Program-made: the position numbers and the translations under genes
Part shown: positions 15,224 to 24,182 of the stretch, piece by piece
Layout: each line of letters starts with the position of its first letter
Position numbering within the stretch: the first letter of the stretch is position 1
Assembly (NCBI GenBank): GCA_964654015.1
Contig: CAZZHQ010000025.1
Location: forward strand, 1-29,185
Length of the DNA stretch: 29,185 nucleotides
Direction of reading: 5' to 3'
From: JAUUZT01 sp964654015
GTDB lineage: Bacteria; Chloroflexota; Dehalococcoidia; GIF9; AB-539-J10
Notes under the pieces: model-generated
Told to the model about the DNA's origin: nothing
The model's input: the letters and a program-made list of their open reading frames with translations, nothing else
Databases searched by the model: none

Positions 15224-16409
15224 CAATAAATGGCAAGAATTGGAACACAAACTATTCATGAGAACTTTCAAAAGAACCCCTATAACATTGGTTAAAGGAG
15301 AGGGATCATGGGTGTGGGATGACGAGGGTAATAAATACCTTGATTTTGTTGCAGGCTGGGCAGTGAATTGTCTCGGGCATTGCCCCCCAGTTGTTGTTGA
15401 GGCCATAAGGGAACAAGCTGGAACCTTAATTCAGACATCTAATCAATTTTATACCATACCACAGCTGCAATTATCACAAATATTGATTGAAAAAAGTTGC
15501 TGCGACCAGATATTCATAGCTAACAGTGGAGCAGAAGCCAATGAGGGTGCTGTAAAACTAGCTCGTCGATATGGTAAATTAAAACTCGATGGCGCTTATG
15601 AAATAATCACTGCTAACGGCTCATTCCATGGGAGAACATTGGCAATGGTCGCTGCTACCGGACAGCATAAATTCCAAAATCCATATACTCCACTCCCTGA
15701 GGGTTTCGTAAATGTAGAATATAACAATGTATCGGCAATCAAAGACGCAATAGGTAAACAAACCTGCGCTATTTTCCTGGAAGTTATACAAGGTGAAGGC
15801 GGCGTAAATGTACCCGATAAGAGTTATCTTAAAGAGGTGCAAGACATATGTAAGGACAAAGGGCTTCTCTTGATGTTGGATGAAGTGCAAACTGGAATTG
15901 GTCGTACCGGAACATTATTTGCTTACGAACAATATGGAATTGAGCCAGATATAATGACGCTGGCAAAAGGACTGGGGGGTGGAGTACCCATTGGTGCATT
16001 CCTCTCTAAAAAAGAGGTATCGGTATTTACGCCTGGAGATCATGGTTCCACCTTTGCTGGTAATCCACTTGTCTGTGCTGCAGCTTATTCCACTCTAAAG
16101 TACCTACTTGAAAATGATGTATTAGGAAATGTTAAACGTAATGGAGCATATTTTATTAATAAATTAGAGTTATTAAGAAATCAGTTTAGTTTTATAACTG
16201 ATATACGCGGACGTGGTCTGTTGATCGCCCTACAATTTAAAGAGGATATCGCTGAAGAAATAGTATCTTCGTGTGTCGAAAAAGGTTTATTACTTAACCG
16301 GGTAAAACCAAATACAATTCGCTTTATGCCACCTCTCACCGTAACTGAAAAGGAAATAGATACAGCAATCGACGTGTTGACCACAGTACTTGCACAAAAA
16401 TCAAGGTAA
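15216..16409 (+). CDS. argD: Acetylornithine aminotransferase
   Basis: Class-III PLP aminotransferase that converts N-acetylglutamate semialdehyde to N-acetylornithine with glutamate as donor. The 397 residues include FVAGWAVNCLGHCPP, SGAEANEGAVKLARR, GSFHGRT, the PLP aspartate in LLMLDEVQTGIGRTG, and the Schiff-base lysine K251 in TLAKGLGGGVPIGA. The start is TTG at 15216, overlapping argB by 8 bases, with AGGAGG at 15202-15207 eight bases ahead. The first ATG after it would place the ribosome binding site too far away. Many ArgD enzymes also act in lysine synthesis; the arginine context makes ArgD the primary call. Confidence 0.95.
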   Translation: MNNNKWQELEHKLFMRTFKRTPITLVKGEGSWVWDDEGNKYLDFVAGWAVNCLGHCPPVVVEAIREQAGTLIQTSNQFYTIPQLQLSQILIEKSCCDQIFIANSGAEANEGAVKLARRYGKLKLDGAYEIITANGSFHGRTLAMVAATGQHKFQNPYTPLPEGFVNVEYNNVSAIKDAIGKQTCAIFLEVIQGEGGVNVPDKSYLKEVQDICKDKGLLLMLDEVQTGIGRTGTLFAYEQYGIEPDIMTLAKGLGGGVPIGAFLSKKEVSVFTPGDHGSTFAGNPLVCAAAYSTLKYLLENDVLGNVKRNGAYFINKLELLRNQFSFITDIRGRGLLIALQFKEDIAEEIVSSCVEKGLLLNRVKPNTIRFMPPLTVTEKEIDTAIDVLTTVLAQKSR

Positions 16410-16421
16410 GGAGGTTTAAAC

Positions 16422-17627
16422 ATGTCAGAGAAGGCGATATTAGCCTATAGCGGAGGCCTTGATACATCCGTGGCAGTTAAATGGATCAAGGATAAGTACG
16501 ACCTTGATGTAATTGCGGTTAGCATAGATATTGGAAATGTAGCCAACTTAGAGGCTATAAGACAAAAAGCACTCGATCTGGGAGCCATTAAATCTATCGT
16601 AATAGATGCAAAAGAGACATTCGTAAAATCTTACATTTTCCCGTCCTTACAGGCCGATGCAGTATATCAAGGGAAATATCCTTTACACACTCCGCTGGGA
16701 CGTCCTCTTATAGCCCAACTTTTAGTTGAGGTCGCCAAAAAAGAAGGCGTTAAGATAATTGCTCACGGTTGCACTGGTAAAGGAAATGACCAGGTACGGC
16801 TCGACGTAAGCGTTGCTGCTCTTGCTCCAGATTTCAAGATTGTTGCTCCGGCGAGGGACTGGAATATGACCAGGGAAGAGACTATCGGCTATGCTCGAGA
16901 ACATAATATCCCAATCCCTATTACGGTCACCAGTCCTTATTCTATTGATGAAAATCTCTGGGGAAGAGCTATTGAATGTGGAATACTGGAAGATCCATGG
17001 AAAGAACCACCGAGGGATGCTTTTACCTGGACAAAAGAAATAGAGGATACTCCAGAGCAAGCAATATATATAGATATCGGTTTCGATAAAGGAATGCCTA
17101 TCAGCCTTAATAATGAGATTCTAGATGGCATGGTTCTCATACAGAGAATTAATGATTTAGCTGGTGAGCATGGAATAGGCAGAATAGATCATATTGAGGA
17201 CCGTCTGATAGGCATAAAGTCGAGAGAACTTTACGAAGCACCAGCTGCAGTAGTGTTGCTAAATGCACATCAGGCACTGGAGGGAATGGTTCTCACCAAA
17301 GACCAACTTAGTTTCAAAGCCAAAGTGGCTGATGAATATGCTAACCTTGTTTATAATGCATTGTGGTTTACTGGCTTTCGACAAGACCTGGACGCATATG
17401 TTCAGAATACACAGCGTTATGTTACAGGCACAATAAAAGTCAAACTTCATAAGGGTAACTTACAAATAGTAGGCAGAAAATCCCCATACTCATTGTACAA
17501 TTATAACCTCGCCACCTATGATAAAGGAGATGAGTTTGACCATAGTGCTTCAACAGGTTTCATTCATATCTGGGAACTGCCTGTAAAAACACAGTCCCAG
17601 GCACAATCTCTATTTAATACTAAGTGA
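16422..17627 (+). CDS. argG: Argininosuccinate synthase
   Basis: Joins citrulline and aspartate with ATP to argininosuccinate. It is 401 residues long, normal for the family. The PP-loop AYSGGLDTS (residues 8-16) binds ATP, and HGCTGKGNDQVRLD carries the aspartate- and citrulline-site residues. SPYSIDENLWGRAIECG and APAAVVLLNAH are also typical. The ATG follows AAGGAGG with seven bases of spacing and starts 12 bases after argD. The stop is one base before argH. The substrate citrulline requires an ornithine carbamoyltransferase that is not in this window. Confidence 0.98.
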   Translation: MSEKAILAYSGGLDTSVAVKWIKDKYDLDVIAVSIDIGNVANLEAIRQKALDLGAIKSIVIDAKETFVKSYIFPSLQADAVYQGKYPLHTPLGRPLIAQLLVEVAKKEGVKIIAHGCTGKGNDQVRLDVSVAALAPDFKIVAPARDWNMTREETIGYAREHNIPIPITVTSPYSIDENLWGRAIECGILEDPWKEPPRDAFTWTKEIEDTPEQAIYIDIGFDKGMPISLNNEILDGMVLIQRINDLAGEHGIGRIDHIEDRLIGIKSRELYEAPAAVVLLNAHQALEGMVLTKDQLSFKAKVADEYANLVYNALWFTGFRQDLDAYVQNTQRYVTGTIKVKLHKGNLQIVGRKSPYSLYNYNLATYDKGDEFDHSASTGFIHIWELPVKTQSQAQSLFNTK

Positions 17628-17628
17628 A

Positions 17629-18984
17629 ATGTTAAAAGACAAAAACAAAGAAGTAAGAGACTATTTAGCTTCAATATCATTTGACCAGAGACTCTATAAG
17701 GAAGATATTGCGGGCAGTATAGCTCATGTTCAGATGTTAACGAAACAAGAAATAATATCGAAAGAAGACTCAGATGAAATAATTGCTGGACTTTATTCTA
17801 TACTCGAAGAAATTAAACATGGAGAATTCATATTTAGCACAGAGTACGAAGATATACATATGAACATCGAGGCTCGCCTTTTCGAATTAATAGGTAGTAA
17901 TGCTGGGAAGTTACACACAGCCCGCTCTCGAAATGACCAAATAGCACTTGATTTAAGATTATTTATGAGACAACAGCTCTCGGGTACTATCAATGATTTA
18001 AAGTCGTTGCAGCAATCTTTGGTAGAGTTAGCAGAGAAATATATAACTGTCATTATTCCGGGCTATACCCATCTTCAAAGGGCGCAGCCAGTTCTGCTAT
18101 CGCATCATTTTCTGGCTTATTTTGAGATGTTCCAGCGAGACAAAGAAAGATTCGAGGATTGTCTCAAACGTACAAATATTATGCCGTTAGGCAGCGGCGC
18201 AATGGCTGGTGTCTCATATCCCATTGACCGTGAGTATTTAGCTCAAAGCTTGGATTTCAGTAGCGTTAGCAATAACAGTCTTGATGCTGTTTCCGACCGG
18301 GACTTCGTAGTTGAATATCAAGCTGCATCCGCTATTTCAATAATGCACCTTTCAAGAATAGCGGAAGAGCTTATATTATGGTCCTCAGCAGAGTTCGGTT
18401 TTATTCAACTCAGCCAATTATTCACTAGCGGTAGCAGCATTATGCCACAGAAGCGAAATCCTGATATAGCTGAGCTTGCCAGAAGCAAGACAGGGCGTAT
18501 TTATGGCAACCTGATGGCTATCCTGACTTCTATGAAAGCTCTTCCACTGGCATACAATCGTGACCTTCAGGAGGATAAGGAAGGCATTTTTGATACCATT
18601 GACACTTTGCATTTAAGTTTAAATATATTTACTGCAATGATTAAAACAATCTATATAAATGAAACCAATATTAAGAATTCGCTGAAACAGGATTATCTGT
18701 TAGCTACAGACTTAGCTGACTATTTGGTAAATAAGGGAATGCCCTTTCGAGAAGCTCATGGCGTAATATACAAACTAAGCAATTACGCTATTAATCTGGC
18801 GAAAAACTTCAATGAGCTTAGTCTTGACGAATACCGTAATTTCACTCCACTTTTCGACCACGATGTATATAATATTAGCTTAGAGTCTTCCATAGCTGCT
18901 CGTAATGCTACTGGAGGAACTTCACCTCAACAGGTAAAAGCTGCAATCGGTAGATGCTGGAGATTACTTAGAGATGAAATTTGA
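17629..18984 (+). CDS. argH: Argininosuccinate lyase
   Basis: Splits argininosuccinate into arginine and fumarate; homotetramer of the fumarase/aspartase superfamily. The 451 residues include ASISFDQRLYKEDIAGSIAH, HTARSRNDQIALDLRL, GYTHLQRAQPV and the superfamily signature G268-S-S-I-M-P-Q-K-R-N-P278 that holds the catalytic serine loop. The N-terminus is short: the LWGGRF motif that usually precedes the ASI-FD block is missing, and the upstream in-frame codons have no ATG, GTG or TTG before a stop at 17584. There is no clear ribosome binding site, so translation probably depends on coupling to argG, one base away. It overlaps rpe by 11 bases. Confidence 0.95.
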   Translation: MLKDKNKEVRDYLASISFDQRLYKEDIAGSIAHVQMLTKQEIISKEDSDEIIAGLYSILEEIKHGEFIFSTEYEDIHMNIEARLFELIGSNAGKLHTARSRNDQIALDLRLFMRQQLSGTINDLKSLQQSLVELAEKYITVIIPGYTHLQRAQPVLLSHHFLAYFEMFQRDKERFEDCLKRTNIMPLGSGAMAGVSYPIDREYLAQSLDFSSVSNNSLDAVSDRDFVVEYQAASAISIMHLSRIAEELILWSSAEFGFIQLSQLFTSGSSIMPQKRNPDIAELARSKTGRIYGNLMAILTSMKALPLAYNRDLQEDKEGIFDTIDTLHLSLNIFTAMIKTIYINETNIKNSLKQDYLLATDLADYLVNKGMPFREAHGVIYKLSNYAINLAKNFNELSLDEYRNFTPLFDHDVYNISLESSIAARNATGGTSPQQVKAAIGRCWRLLRDEI

Positions 18985-19648
18985 AAATAAGAAAGTTAAG
19001 CTAGCTCCATCAATACTTAGCGCCGATTTTGCACATCTAGGTATACAAGTCAGTGAGGCAAGTAAAGCAGGAGCTGATTACATACATGTGGATGTTATGG
19101 ATGGACATTTCGTTCCGAATATTACTATGGGCCCTCCTTTAGTGGCATCTCTTCGAGCTTGTACTGATCTGCCTTTAGATGTTCATCTTATGATTGAACA
19201 TCCAGAGTATTATATACCACAGTTCGTAGACGCAGGTGCGGACATTATCTCAGTACATGTGGAGGCCTGTACTCATCTCCATCGTATAGTACAATTGATT
19301 AAAGAGCATGGAGTTAAAGCAGGGGTATCATTAAATCCATCGACACCACTAGTTTACCTCGAAAATATCCTCCAACAGGTCAATATGATTCTAGTAATGA
19401 GCGTTAACCCAGGATTTGGTGGCCAGATATTTATACCCGAAACTTTAAGTAAATTAACTTGCTTACGTTCTATGTTAGTTAACAATAATGTAAACCCTGA
19501 GATTGAAGTTGATGGGGGCATTACTGTTAATAATGCAAACGAAATAGTAAACGCCGGAGGCGATATACTGGCCATTGGCAGCAGCATCTTCAAAGCAGAA
19601 GGGGGGATTACTAAGGCACTACAAGACTTCAGGACAGTTATAGGTTAG
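18974..19648 (+). CDS. rpe: Ribulose-phosphate 3-epimerase
   Basis: Interconverts ribulose 5-phosphate and xylulose 5-phosphate in the pentose phosphate pathway; a TIM-barrel metalloenzyme. The 224 residues contain APSILSADFAHLG, the metal-binding HVDVMDGHFVPNIT, DVHLMIEHPE, MSVNPGFGGQIFIPE and EVDGGITVNNA, all diagnostic. The ATG lies within the argH reading frame (11-base overlap), so it is the last gene of the tdh-arg run by coupling. Its last four bases overlap the end of the convergent rpmB. Its function is unrelated to arginine; the position next to rpmB, a fakA-like gene and recG is a conserved neighbourhood seen in Firmicutes. Confidence 0.97.
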   Translation: MKFENKKVKLAPSILSADFAHLGIQVSEASKAGADYIHVDVMDGHFVPNITMGPPLVASLRACTDLPLDVHLMIEHPEYYIPQFVDAGADIISVHVEACTHLHRIVQLIKEHGVKAGVSLNPSTPLVYLENILQQVNMILVMSVNPGFGGQIFIPETLSKLTCLRSMLVNNNVNPEIEVDGGITVNNANEIVNAGGDILAIGSSIFKAEGGITKALQDFRTVIG

Positions 19649-19827
19649 ATGCGTGCCTTATTTCTGTTACGCAAACACCTGGAACAAATATGGATTTTAC
19701 AACTGATCCCTTTTATCGCAATGGAGACCCTGCGTATATTGGGCAACCAACGACGCTTAACTTTTTTCTTAGAGTGACTAACATTATTACCAAATTGGAC
19801 TCTCTTCCCACAGACATCGCACTTCAC
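19645..19827 (-). CDS. rpmB: 50S ribosomal protein L28, zinc-binding form
   Basis: Small large-subunit ribosomal protein, 60 residues. It has C3-x2-C6 near the N-terminus and C48-x2-C51 near the C-terminus, the four-cysteine zinc ribbon of C+ type L28, with the family core GNNVSHSKKKVKRRWLPN between them. Start is GTG at 19827; the codons upstream reach a stop within three triplets, so no alternative exists. GGAGG is present but 13 bases away, a long spacing. It has its own promoter with a perfect TATAAT (19875-19870) that overlaps the promoter of the divergent FakA-like gene. Its stop overlaps the rpe stop by four bases. Confidence 0.96.
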   Translation of the reverse strand: MKCDVCGKRVQFGNNVSHSKKKVKRRWLPNIRRVSIAIKGISCKIHICSRCLRNRNKARI

Positions 19828-19845
19828 TATAGATTATTAGCCTCC

Positions 19846-19874
19846 TTTACTCAATATCCCAGCTCAGGTATTAT
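19846..19874 (+). promoter_or_regulatory. Candidate promoter of the FakA-like gene
   Basis: TTTACT (19846-19851), 17 bases, TATTAT (19869-19874) on the plus strand: 4 of 6 and 5 of 6 matches to consensus with ideal spacing. The -10 nearly coincides with the -10 of the opposite-strand rpmB promoter. The predicted start near 19881 leaves a leader of about 36 bases. Confidence 0.5.
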
Positions 19875-19898
19875 ATCAGGAATACCTCACATCGCCAA
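19870..19898 (-). promoter_or_regulatory. Promoter of rpmB
   Basis: On the minus strand TTGGCG (19898-19893), 17 bases, then a perfect TATAAT (19875-19870). The predicted start near 19863 gives a 36-base leader containing GGAGG. It overlaps the divergent promoter, and a 7-bp inverted repeat (AGGTATT 19866-19872, AATACCT 19881-19887) spans the shared -10 region. Confidence 0.6.
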
Positions 19899-19916
19899 AG
19901 GGAGATGATTAATTAA

Positions 19917-21545
19917 ATGAAAACTAAATTAGCAAACGGACAAACACTAAAGAATATGGTTGTTGCTGGAACCAAGTGGTTGGAAGGAAGTGTCTCGGAA
20001 ATCAACGCTATCAATGTTTTTCCGGTACCTGATGGGGACACGGGGACAAATATGCTGCTAACCATGCAATCAGCTATTGATGAAGCAAATAATATTGATA
20101 ACGAAACTGCTACCTCAATAGCTGAAGCTATATCTCATGGTGCACTTATGGGAGCACGAGGGAACTCCGGTGTTATTTTATCTCAATTCTGGCGTGGTCT
20201 GGCGACGGGACTGGATGGTAAGGATACTTTTGATGGAAAAGACTTTGCCAATGCATTATTAGAGGCTTCTAAGGCTGCTTACGCTGGTGTAATTCATCCT
20301 GTAGAAGGTACTATGCTGACTGTGTTCAAAGATGCCGCCAACGCAGCTTTGTCCGCAACTGATGACTCAACTGACTTGTTATCAATATTAAATGTTGTTG
20401 TTGAAGCTGCACGGGATTCTGTGGCACGAACACCGGATTTATTACCAGTGCTACGTGAGGCAGGGGTTGTAGACGCAGGGGGACAAGGAATATATGTTTT
20501 ACTTAACGGAGCACTCCATCTACTACAAGGTAAACACCATAAAATCGAAGAGCAAGGACTGGAATTAGTAAAATCCGGGTCCACTACAACTACACGTATT
20601 GCTACTACTGATGGTATAGAGATACCTTGGGGATATTGCGTAAACTTCTTGCTTGAGGGTGACCGGCTTAATATGGAGAGGATTAAAAAAGGACTAAGTA
20701 GGATGGGCCAATCCTTGGTGGTTGCTGGAAGCGGTACTATGGTGAGAGTTCATGTGCATAGTTTTAATCCAGGTAAAATTTTAAATTACGCTACATTTCT
20801 GGGAACAATTCATCAGATAGACATTAATAACATGGGTGACCAATATGCGGAATTTATAAAGCTACAAAAGCAGTACATGCCTCAGGTGGCAATTGCAACT
20901 ATTGCAATCGTTTCTGGGGACGGCTTCTTTAAAATATTCAATACATTAGGAGCCACCATGATTGTTCCTGGTGGACAAACAATGAATCCAAGTGTTCGCC
21001 AACTATTAAGAGCTGTAGAAGAAGTTCCCTCAGACAATGTTATATTACTACCGAACAACAAAAATATCATCCTTACAGCTACCCAAATAGAATCTCTAAC
21101 CCAAAAGAAGATTAAAATTTTACCAAGCACAACCGTACCACAGGGTGTTTCCGCGCTACTTGCATTTAATAGTGAACTTTCCCTGGAAGAAAATGCTTTT
21201 GCTATGGAACAGGCACTATCAACACCGCAAACAATAGAAATTACCAGGGCAGTTCGCAAGACACAAATAAATGGTAAAAAGATAAATAAGGGTCAATATA
21301 TCGCAGTCATAAACGATCACGAGATACTAACAAATGACAGTGATAAAATGATAGACGTCATTTTTGATGCACTTATTGCGACAGAAATTGAAAACGCCGA
21401 AATAGTTACTGTCTATTATGGGGCTGAATCTGAAGCTCTGGAAGCAGAGGAAATAGCGAATAATATTCGTAATAGCTACACGGTGGAGGTTGAAGTGGTC
21501 AATGGTGGCCAACCTCATTATAACTACATAATATCGCTGGAATAA
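19917..21545 (+). CDS. FakA-like DhaL/DegV-type kinase (YloV family)
   Basis: Member of the DAK1/DegV-like family typified by fatty acid kinase FakA, which phosphorylates fatty acids bound to FakB. The N-terminal DhaL domain (about 1-200) has the Mg-ATP aspartates in NVFPVPDGDTGTNM (D39, D41, with D39 in the PDGD motif) and GARGNSGVILSQ (79-90). The middle domain has H279-V-H281 in VRVHVHSFNPG, matching the histidine pair of FakA. The C-terminal part (about 330-542) is DegV-like. The length of 542 is normal. The ATG has AAGGGAG at 19898-19904, 12 bases away, and an in-frame TAA just before it, so the start is certain to within the next Met. The Asp23-like gene often found between rpmB and this gene is absent; a FakB partner is not in the window. 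Confidence 0.88.
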   Translation: MKTKLANGQTLKNMVVAGTKWLEGSVSEINAINVFPVPDGDTGTNMLLTMQSAIDEANNIDNETATSIAEAISHGALMGARGNSGVILSQFWRGLATGLDGKDTFDGKDFANALLEASKAAYAGVIHPVEGTMLTVFKDAANAALSATDDSTDLLSILNVVVEAARDSVARTPDLLPVLREAGVVDAGGQGIYVLLNGALHLLQGKHHKIEEQGLELVKSGSTTTTRIATTDGIEIPWGYCVNFLLEGDRLNMERIKKGLSRMGQSLVVAGSGTMVRVHVHSFNPGKILNYATFLGTIHQIDINNMGDQYAEFIKLQKQYMPQVAIATIAIVSGDGFFKIFNTLGATMIVPGGQTMNPSVRQLLRAVEEVPSDNVILLPNNKNIILTATQIESLTQKKIKILPSTTVPQGVSALLAFNSELSLEENAFAMEQALSTPQTIEITRAVRKTQINGKKINKGQYIAVINDHEILTNDSDKMIDVIFDALIATEIENAEIVTVYYGAESEALEAEEIANNIRNSYTVEVEVVNGGQPHYNYIISLE

Positions 21546-21736
21546 ACTATTTGAGTTCATTTCCATCCAGAGATGAGCTAAATAATGTCTTTATGGCTGG
21601 TGACTATTAAAGCTTATTTTATATTAATTTAACCTAATATTATTGATTAAGTAAAATGTTTTAATGCACTATAAGGATTAGCGTCTATTGATTTCTATAC
21701 ATAATATCTATCTATTCGTCGCTGGATTTTAATATA

Positions 21737-24181
21737 ATGCTAGATATTGAGTCATTTCATTCCATTCTTGTTTTAGAATGCAAGAACAACTACAACAACA
21801 AAGCAGTTATTGGGGGTCTCGATAGATATCTCAGTCAAAAAGCATTGCCAATCAGGCAAAGTTTAATTAATCCAAAATTTCTTATCGGTTTTGACCAGCT
21901 TAACTTAACTCACCTCAATTACGCTGCTTGTACTTTATCGGCGCGAAAGCTATGGATAGATAATGCACTGGCGTGGTTGGACGAATTATATAAGTCCAAA
22001 GAAAATATATGCACAGAGACAAAAACATCTGAGAAAAAACAGGTAATAATTTCAATTGACTTGAAAAGTAGGAGAATGGAGAAATTAGATTCTCCAATTA
22101 CCGTTGTCAAAGGTATAACATCTCGTATAGCTGAAATATTCGCCAAATTGGGTATTGTAACCATTCATGATCTGCTCTATTTCATCCCAAGACGCTATAT
22201 TGATTACAGCAGGAGGAAAACCATAGCTGAACTCCATGAAGGAGATGACCAAACTATCATCGCTACAATATTGCAGTCTCAGGTCGTCACCCTTGGCAAT
22301 CGCAGGAGTACTGAGACGATTGTAGAAGATAGTACAGGAAATATCAGAATAGTCTGGTTTAATCAACCTTACCTCGTAACCAGATTCTTACCTGGCAAGG
22401 AAATTGTTATTAGTGGAGCAGTTAATTCGTTCAGGTCTAAAATGGTGTTCAACTCTCCAGAGTGGGAGTTCCTCGAAGATAATGAGCTGATTCATACAGG
22501 ACGTTTAGTCCCAATTTATCCACTAACGCGAGGCCTTTACCCAAGGCAAATAAGGAAATGGGCTAAAATAGTTATTGATGGTTGGTCATGGCAAATAGAT
22601 GATTTTTTGCCAAGCACTATAAAAACTCAAAGTAAAATGTTGGATCTAGCAGACGCAATTACTCAAATCCACTTTCCATCGAGCCAGCTAATGGCGGAAG
22701 ATGCCAGGAAAAGACTGGCTTTTGACGAATTGTTTCTGCTACAACTTAACGTACTTTTACGAAAACAAAATTGGCAGGAAAGCCAATTAGGCAACGAATT
22801 TGTTATCCTAGCTGAATTTATTAGCTCATTTATTAATAGTTTACCTTTTGCCTTAACTAAAGCACAGGAACAAGTATTAGAAGAAATTATCACCGACCTA
22901 AAACGACCAATACCAATGTTACGACTACTTCAAGGCGAGGTTGGTAGCGGCAAGACCGTAATAGCGGTTTTCGCTCTTCTTGTAGCTATAAGTAATAATT
23001 ACCAGGGAGCTCTTATGGCACCAACCGAAGTTCTGGCAGAACAGCATTTCAATAATATCTGTAGCTATTTCTCAGATAATGGATATCAAAAGAGCAATAC
23101 GCCTAATAGTATTACTTATAAAATAAAGCTCCTCGATCATCCAATCACTGTCGCACTATTAATGGGAAGCCTCAAATTGGACGATAAAAGGAACTTGCAG
23201 ATTAAAATAGAAAACGGTGAGATAGATATTGTTATTGGAACACATGCATTAATACAAGAAGGAGTCAGGTTCCAAAAATTAGGCCTGGCAGTTATAGATG
23301 AACAGCAACGTTTTGGGGTATTGCAGCGCTCCGCCCTAAGACAAAAAGGGTATAACCCGCATATACTGATAATGACTGCCACTCCTATACCACGCACTAT
23401 GGCGTTAACTATTTATGGAGATTTGGATCTGTCAATTATCAATGAATTGCCACCTGGTCGAAAAAAAGTCAAGACAATGTGTCTTGAGACACTAGATATT
23501 CAAAAAGCCTATAGTTTCATACGTAAACAAATTACCTGTGCAAAGCAAGCTTTCATTGTCTGTCCTTTAATTGAGGAATCAGAGGTATTAGAGGTTAAAG
23601 CTGCTATAGCAGAATATAATTATCTTTCCTGCCAGGTATTCCCTGATTTTAAGCTAGGATTGCTTCATGGTCGATTACCAACCACAGAAAAAGAAACCAT
23701 AATGCATAAGTTCCACGCAGGAGAAATAGATATACTTGTAGCAACAACTGTTATAGAGGTTGGGATAGATATCCCAAACGCAACTGTAATGCTTGTGCAG
23801 AATGCTGACCGCTTTGGATTGTCACAATTGCACCAACTTAGAGGGCGTGTAGGACGAAGCAACGCACAAAGTTATTGTATACTGGTATCGGAAAATATTT
23901 TAATATCATCCCGACTAAAATTTATGGAGAACATTCATGATGGCTTTGTACTTGCGGAAAAAGACTTGGAAATAAGAGGTCCGGGGGATTTTTTTGGTAC
24001 GCTCCAAAGCGGGTTACCACCTCTTAAGATAGCAAATATTACAGACCTCTATTTGTTGGAGAAAGCAAGATTTGAAGCAATAAACATCCTTAAGGATGAC
24101 CATAATCTAAATAAAACAGAACACCATTCCCTTAAAATACTTATGTCTCAAAAAGACTATCAAAATACCGACTGGAGTTAA
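21737..24181 (+). CDS. recG: ATP-dependent DNA helicase RecG
   Basis: Branched-DNA translocase that reverses stalled forks and processes R-loops. It has 814 residues. The wedge (OB-fold) domain begins near residue 117 (LDSPITVVKGITSRIAEIFAKLG) and includes YFIPRRYIDYSRR. Helicase motifs follow: Walker A GEVGSGKT (400-407), motif II D521-E-Q-Q, motif III MTATPIPRTMA, and QLHQLRGRVGRS (motif VI). The first 115 residues are a lineage-specific helical extension absent from the E. coli protein. Motif II reads DEQQ where DEQH is usual. There is no clear ribosome binding site at the ATG, so the exact start is uncertain. The 191-base gap upstream is AT-rich without a clear promoter. argS begins one base after its stop. 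Confidence 0.95.
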   Translation: MLDIESFHSILVLECKNNYNNKAVIGGLDRYLSQKALPIRQSLINPKFLIGFDQLNLTHLNYAACTLSARKLWIDNALAWLDELYKSKENICTETKTSEKKQVIISIDLKSRRMEKLDSPITVVKGITSRIAEIFAKLGIVTIHDLLYFIPRRYIDYSRRKTIAELHEGDDQTIIATILQSQVVTLGNRRSTETIVEDSTGNIRIVWFNQPYLVTRFLPGKEIVISGAVNSFRSKMVFNSPEWEFLEDNELIHTGRLVPIYPLTRGLYPRQIRKWAKIVIDGWSWQIDDFLPSTIKTQSKMLDLADAITQIHFPSSQLMAEDARKRLAFDELFLLQLNVLLRKQNWQESQLGNEFVILAEFISSFINSLPFALTKAQEQVLEEIITDLKRPIPMLRLLQGEVGSGKTVIAVFALLVAISNNYQGALMAPTEVLAEQHFNNICSYFSDNGYQKSNTPNSITYKIKLLDHPITVALLMGSLKLDDKRNLQIKIENGEIDIVIGTHALIQEGVRFQKLGLAVIDEQQRFGVLQRSALRQKGYNPHILIMTATPIPRTMALTIYGDLDLSIINELPPGRKKVKTMCLETLDIQKAYSFIRKQITCAKQAFIVCPLIEESEVLEVKAAIAEYNYLSCQVFPDFKLGLLHGRLPTTEKETIMHKFHAGEIDILVATTVIEVGIDIPNATVMLVQNADRFGLSQLHQLRGRVGRSNAQSYCILVSENILISSRLKFMENIHDGFVLAEKDLEIRGPGDFFGTLQSGLPPLKIANITDLYLLEKARFEAINILKDDHNLNKTEHHSLKILMSQKDYQNTDWS

Positions 24182-24182
24182 T

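Noticed and set aside
19690..19908. 72-codon plus-strand open frame opposite rpmB
   Set aside because: The opposite strand encodes L28 with its zinc cysteines and family core; this is the complement.
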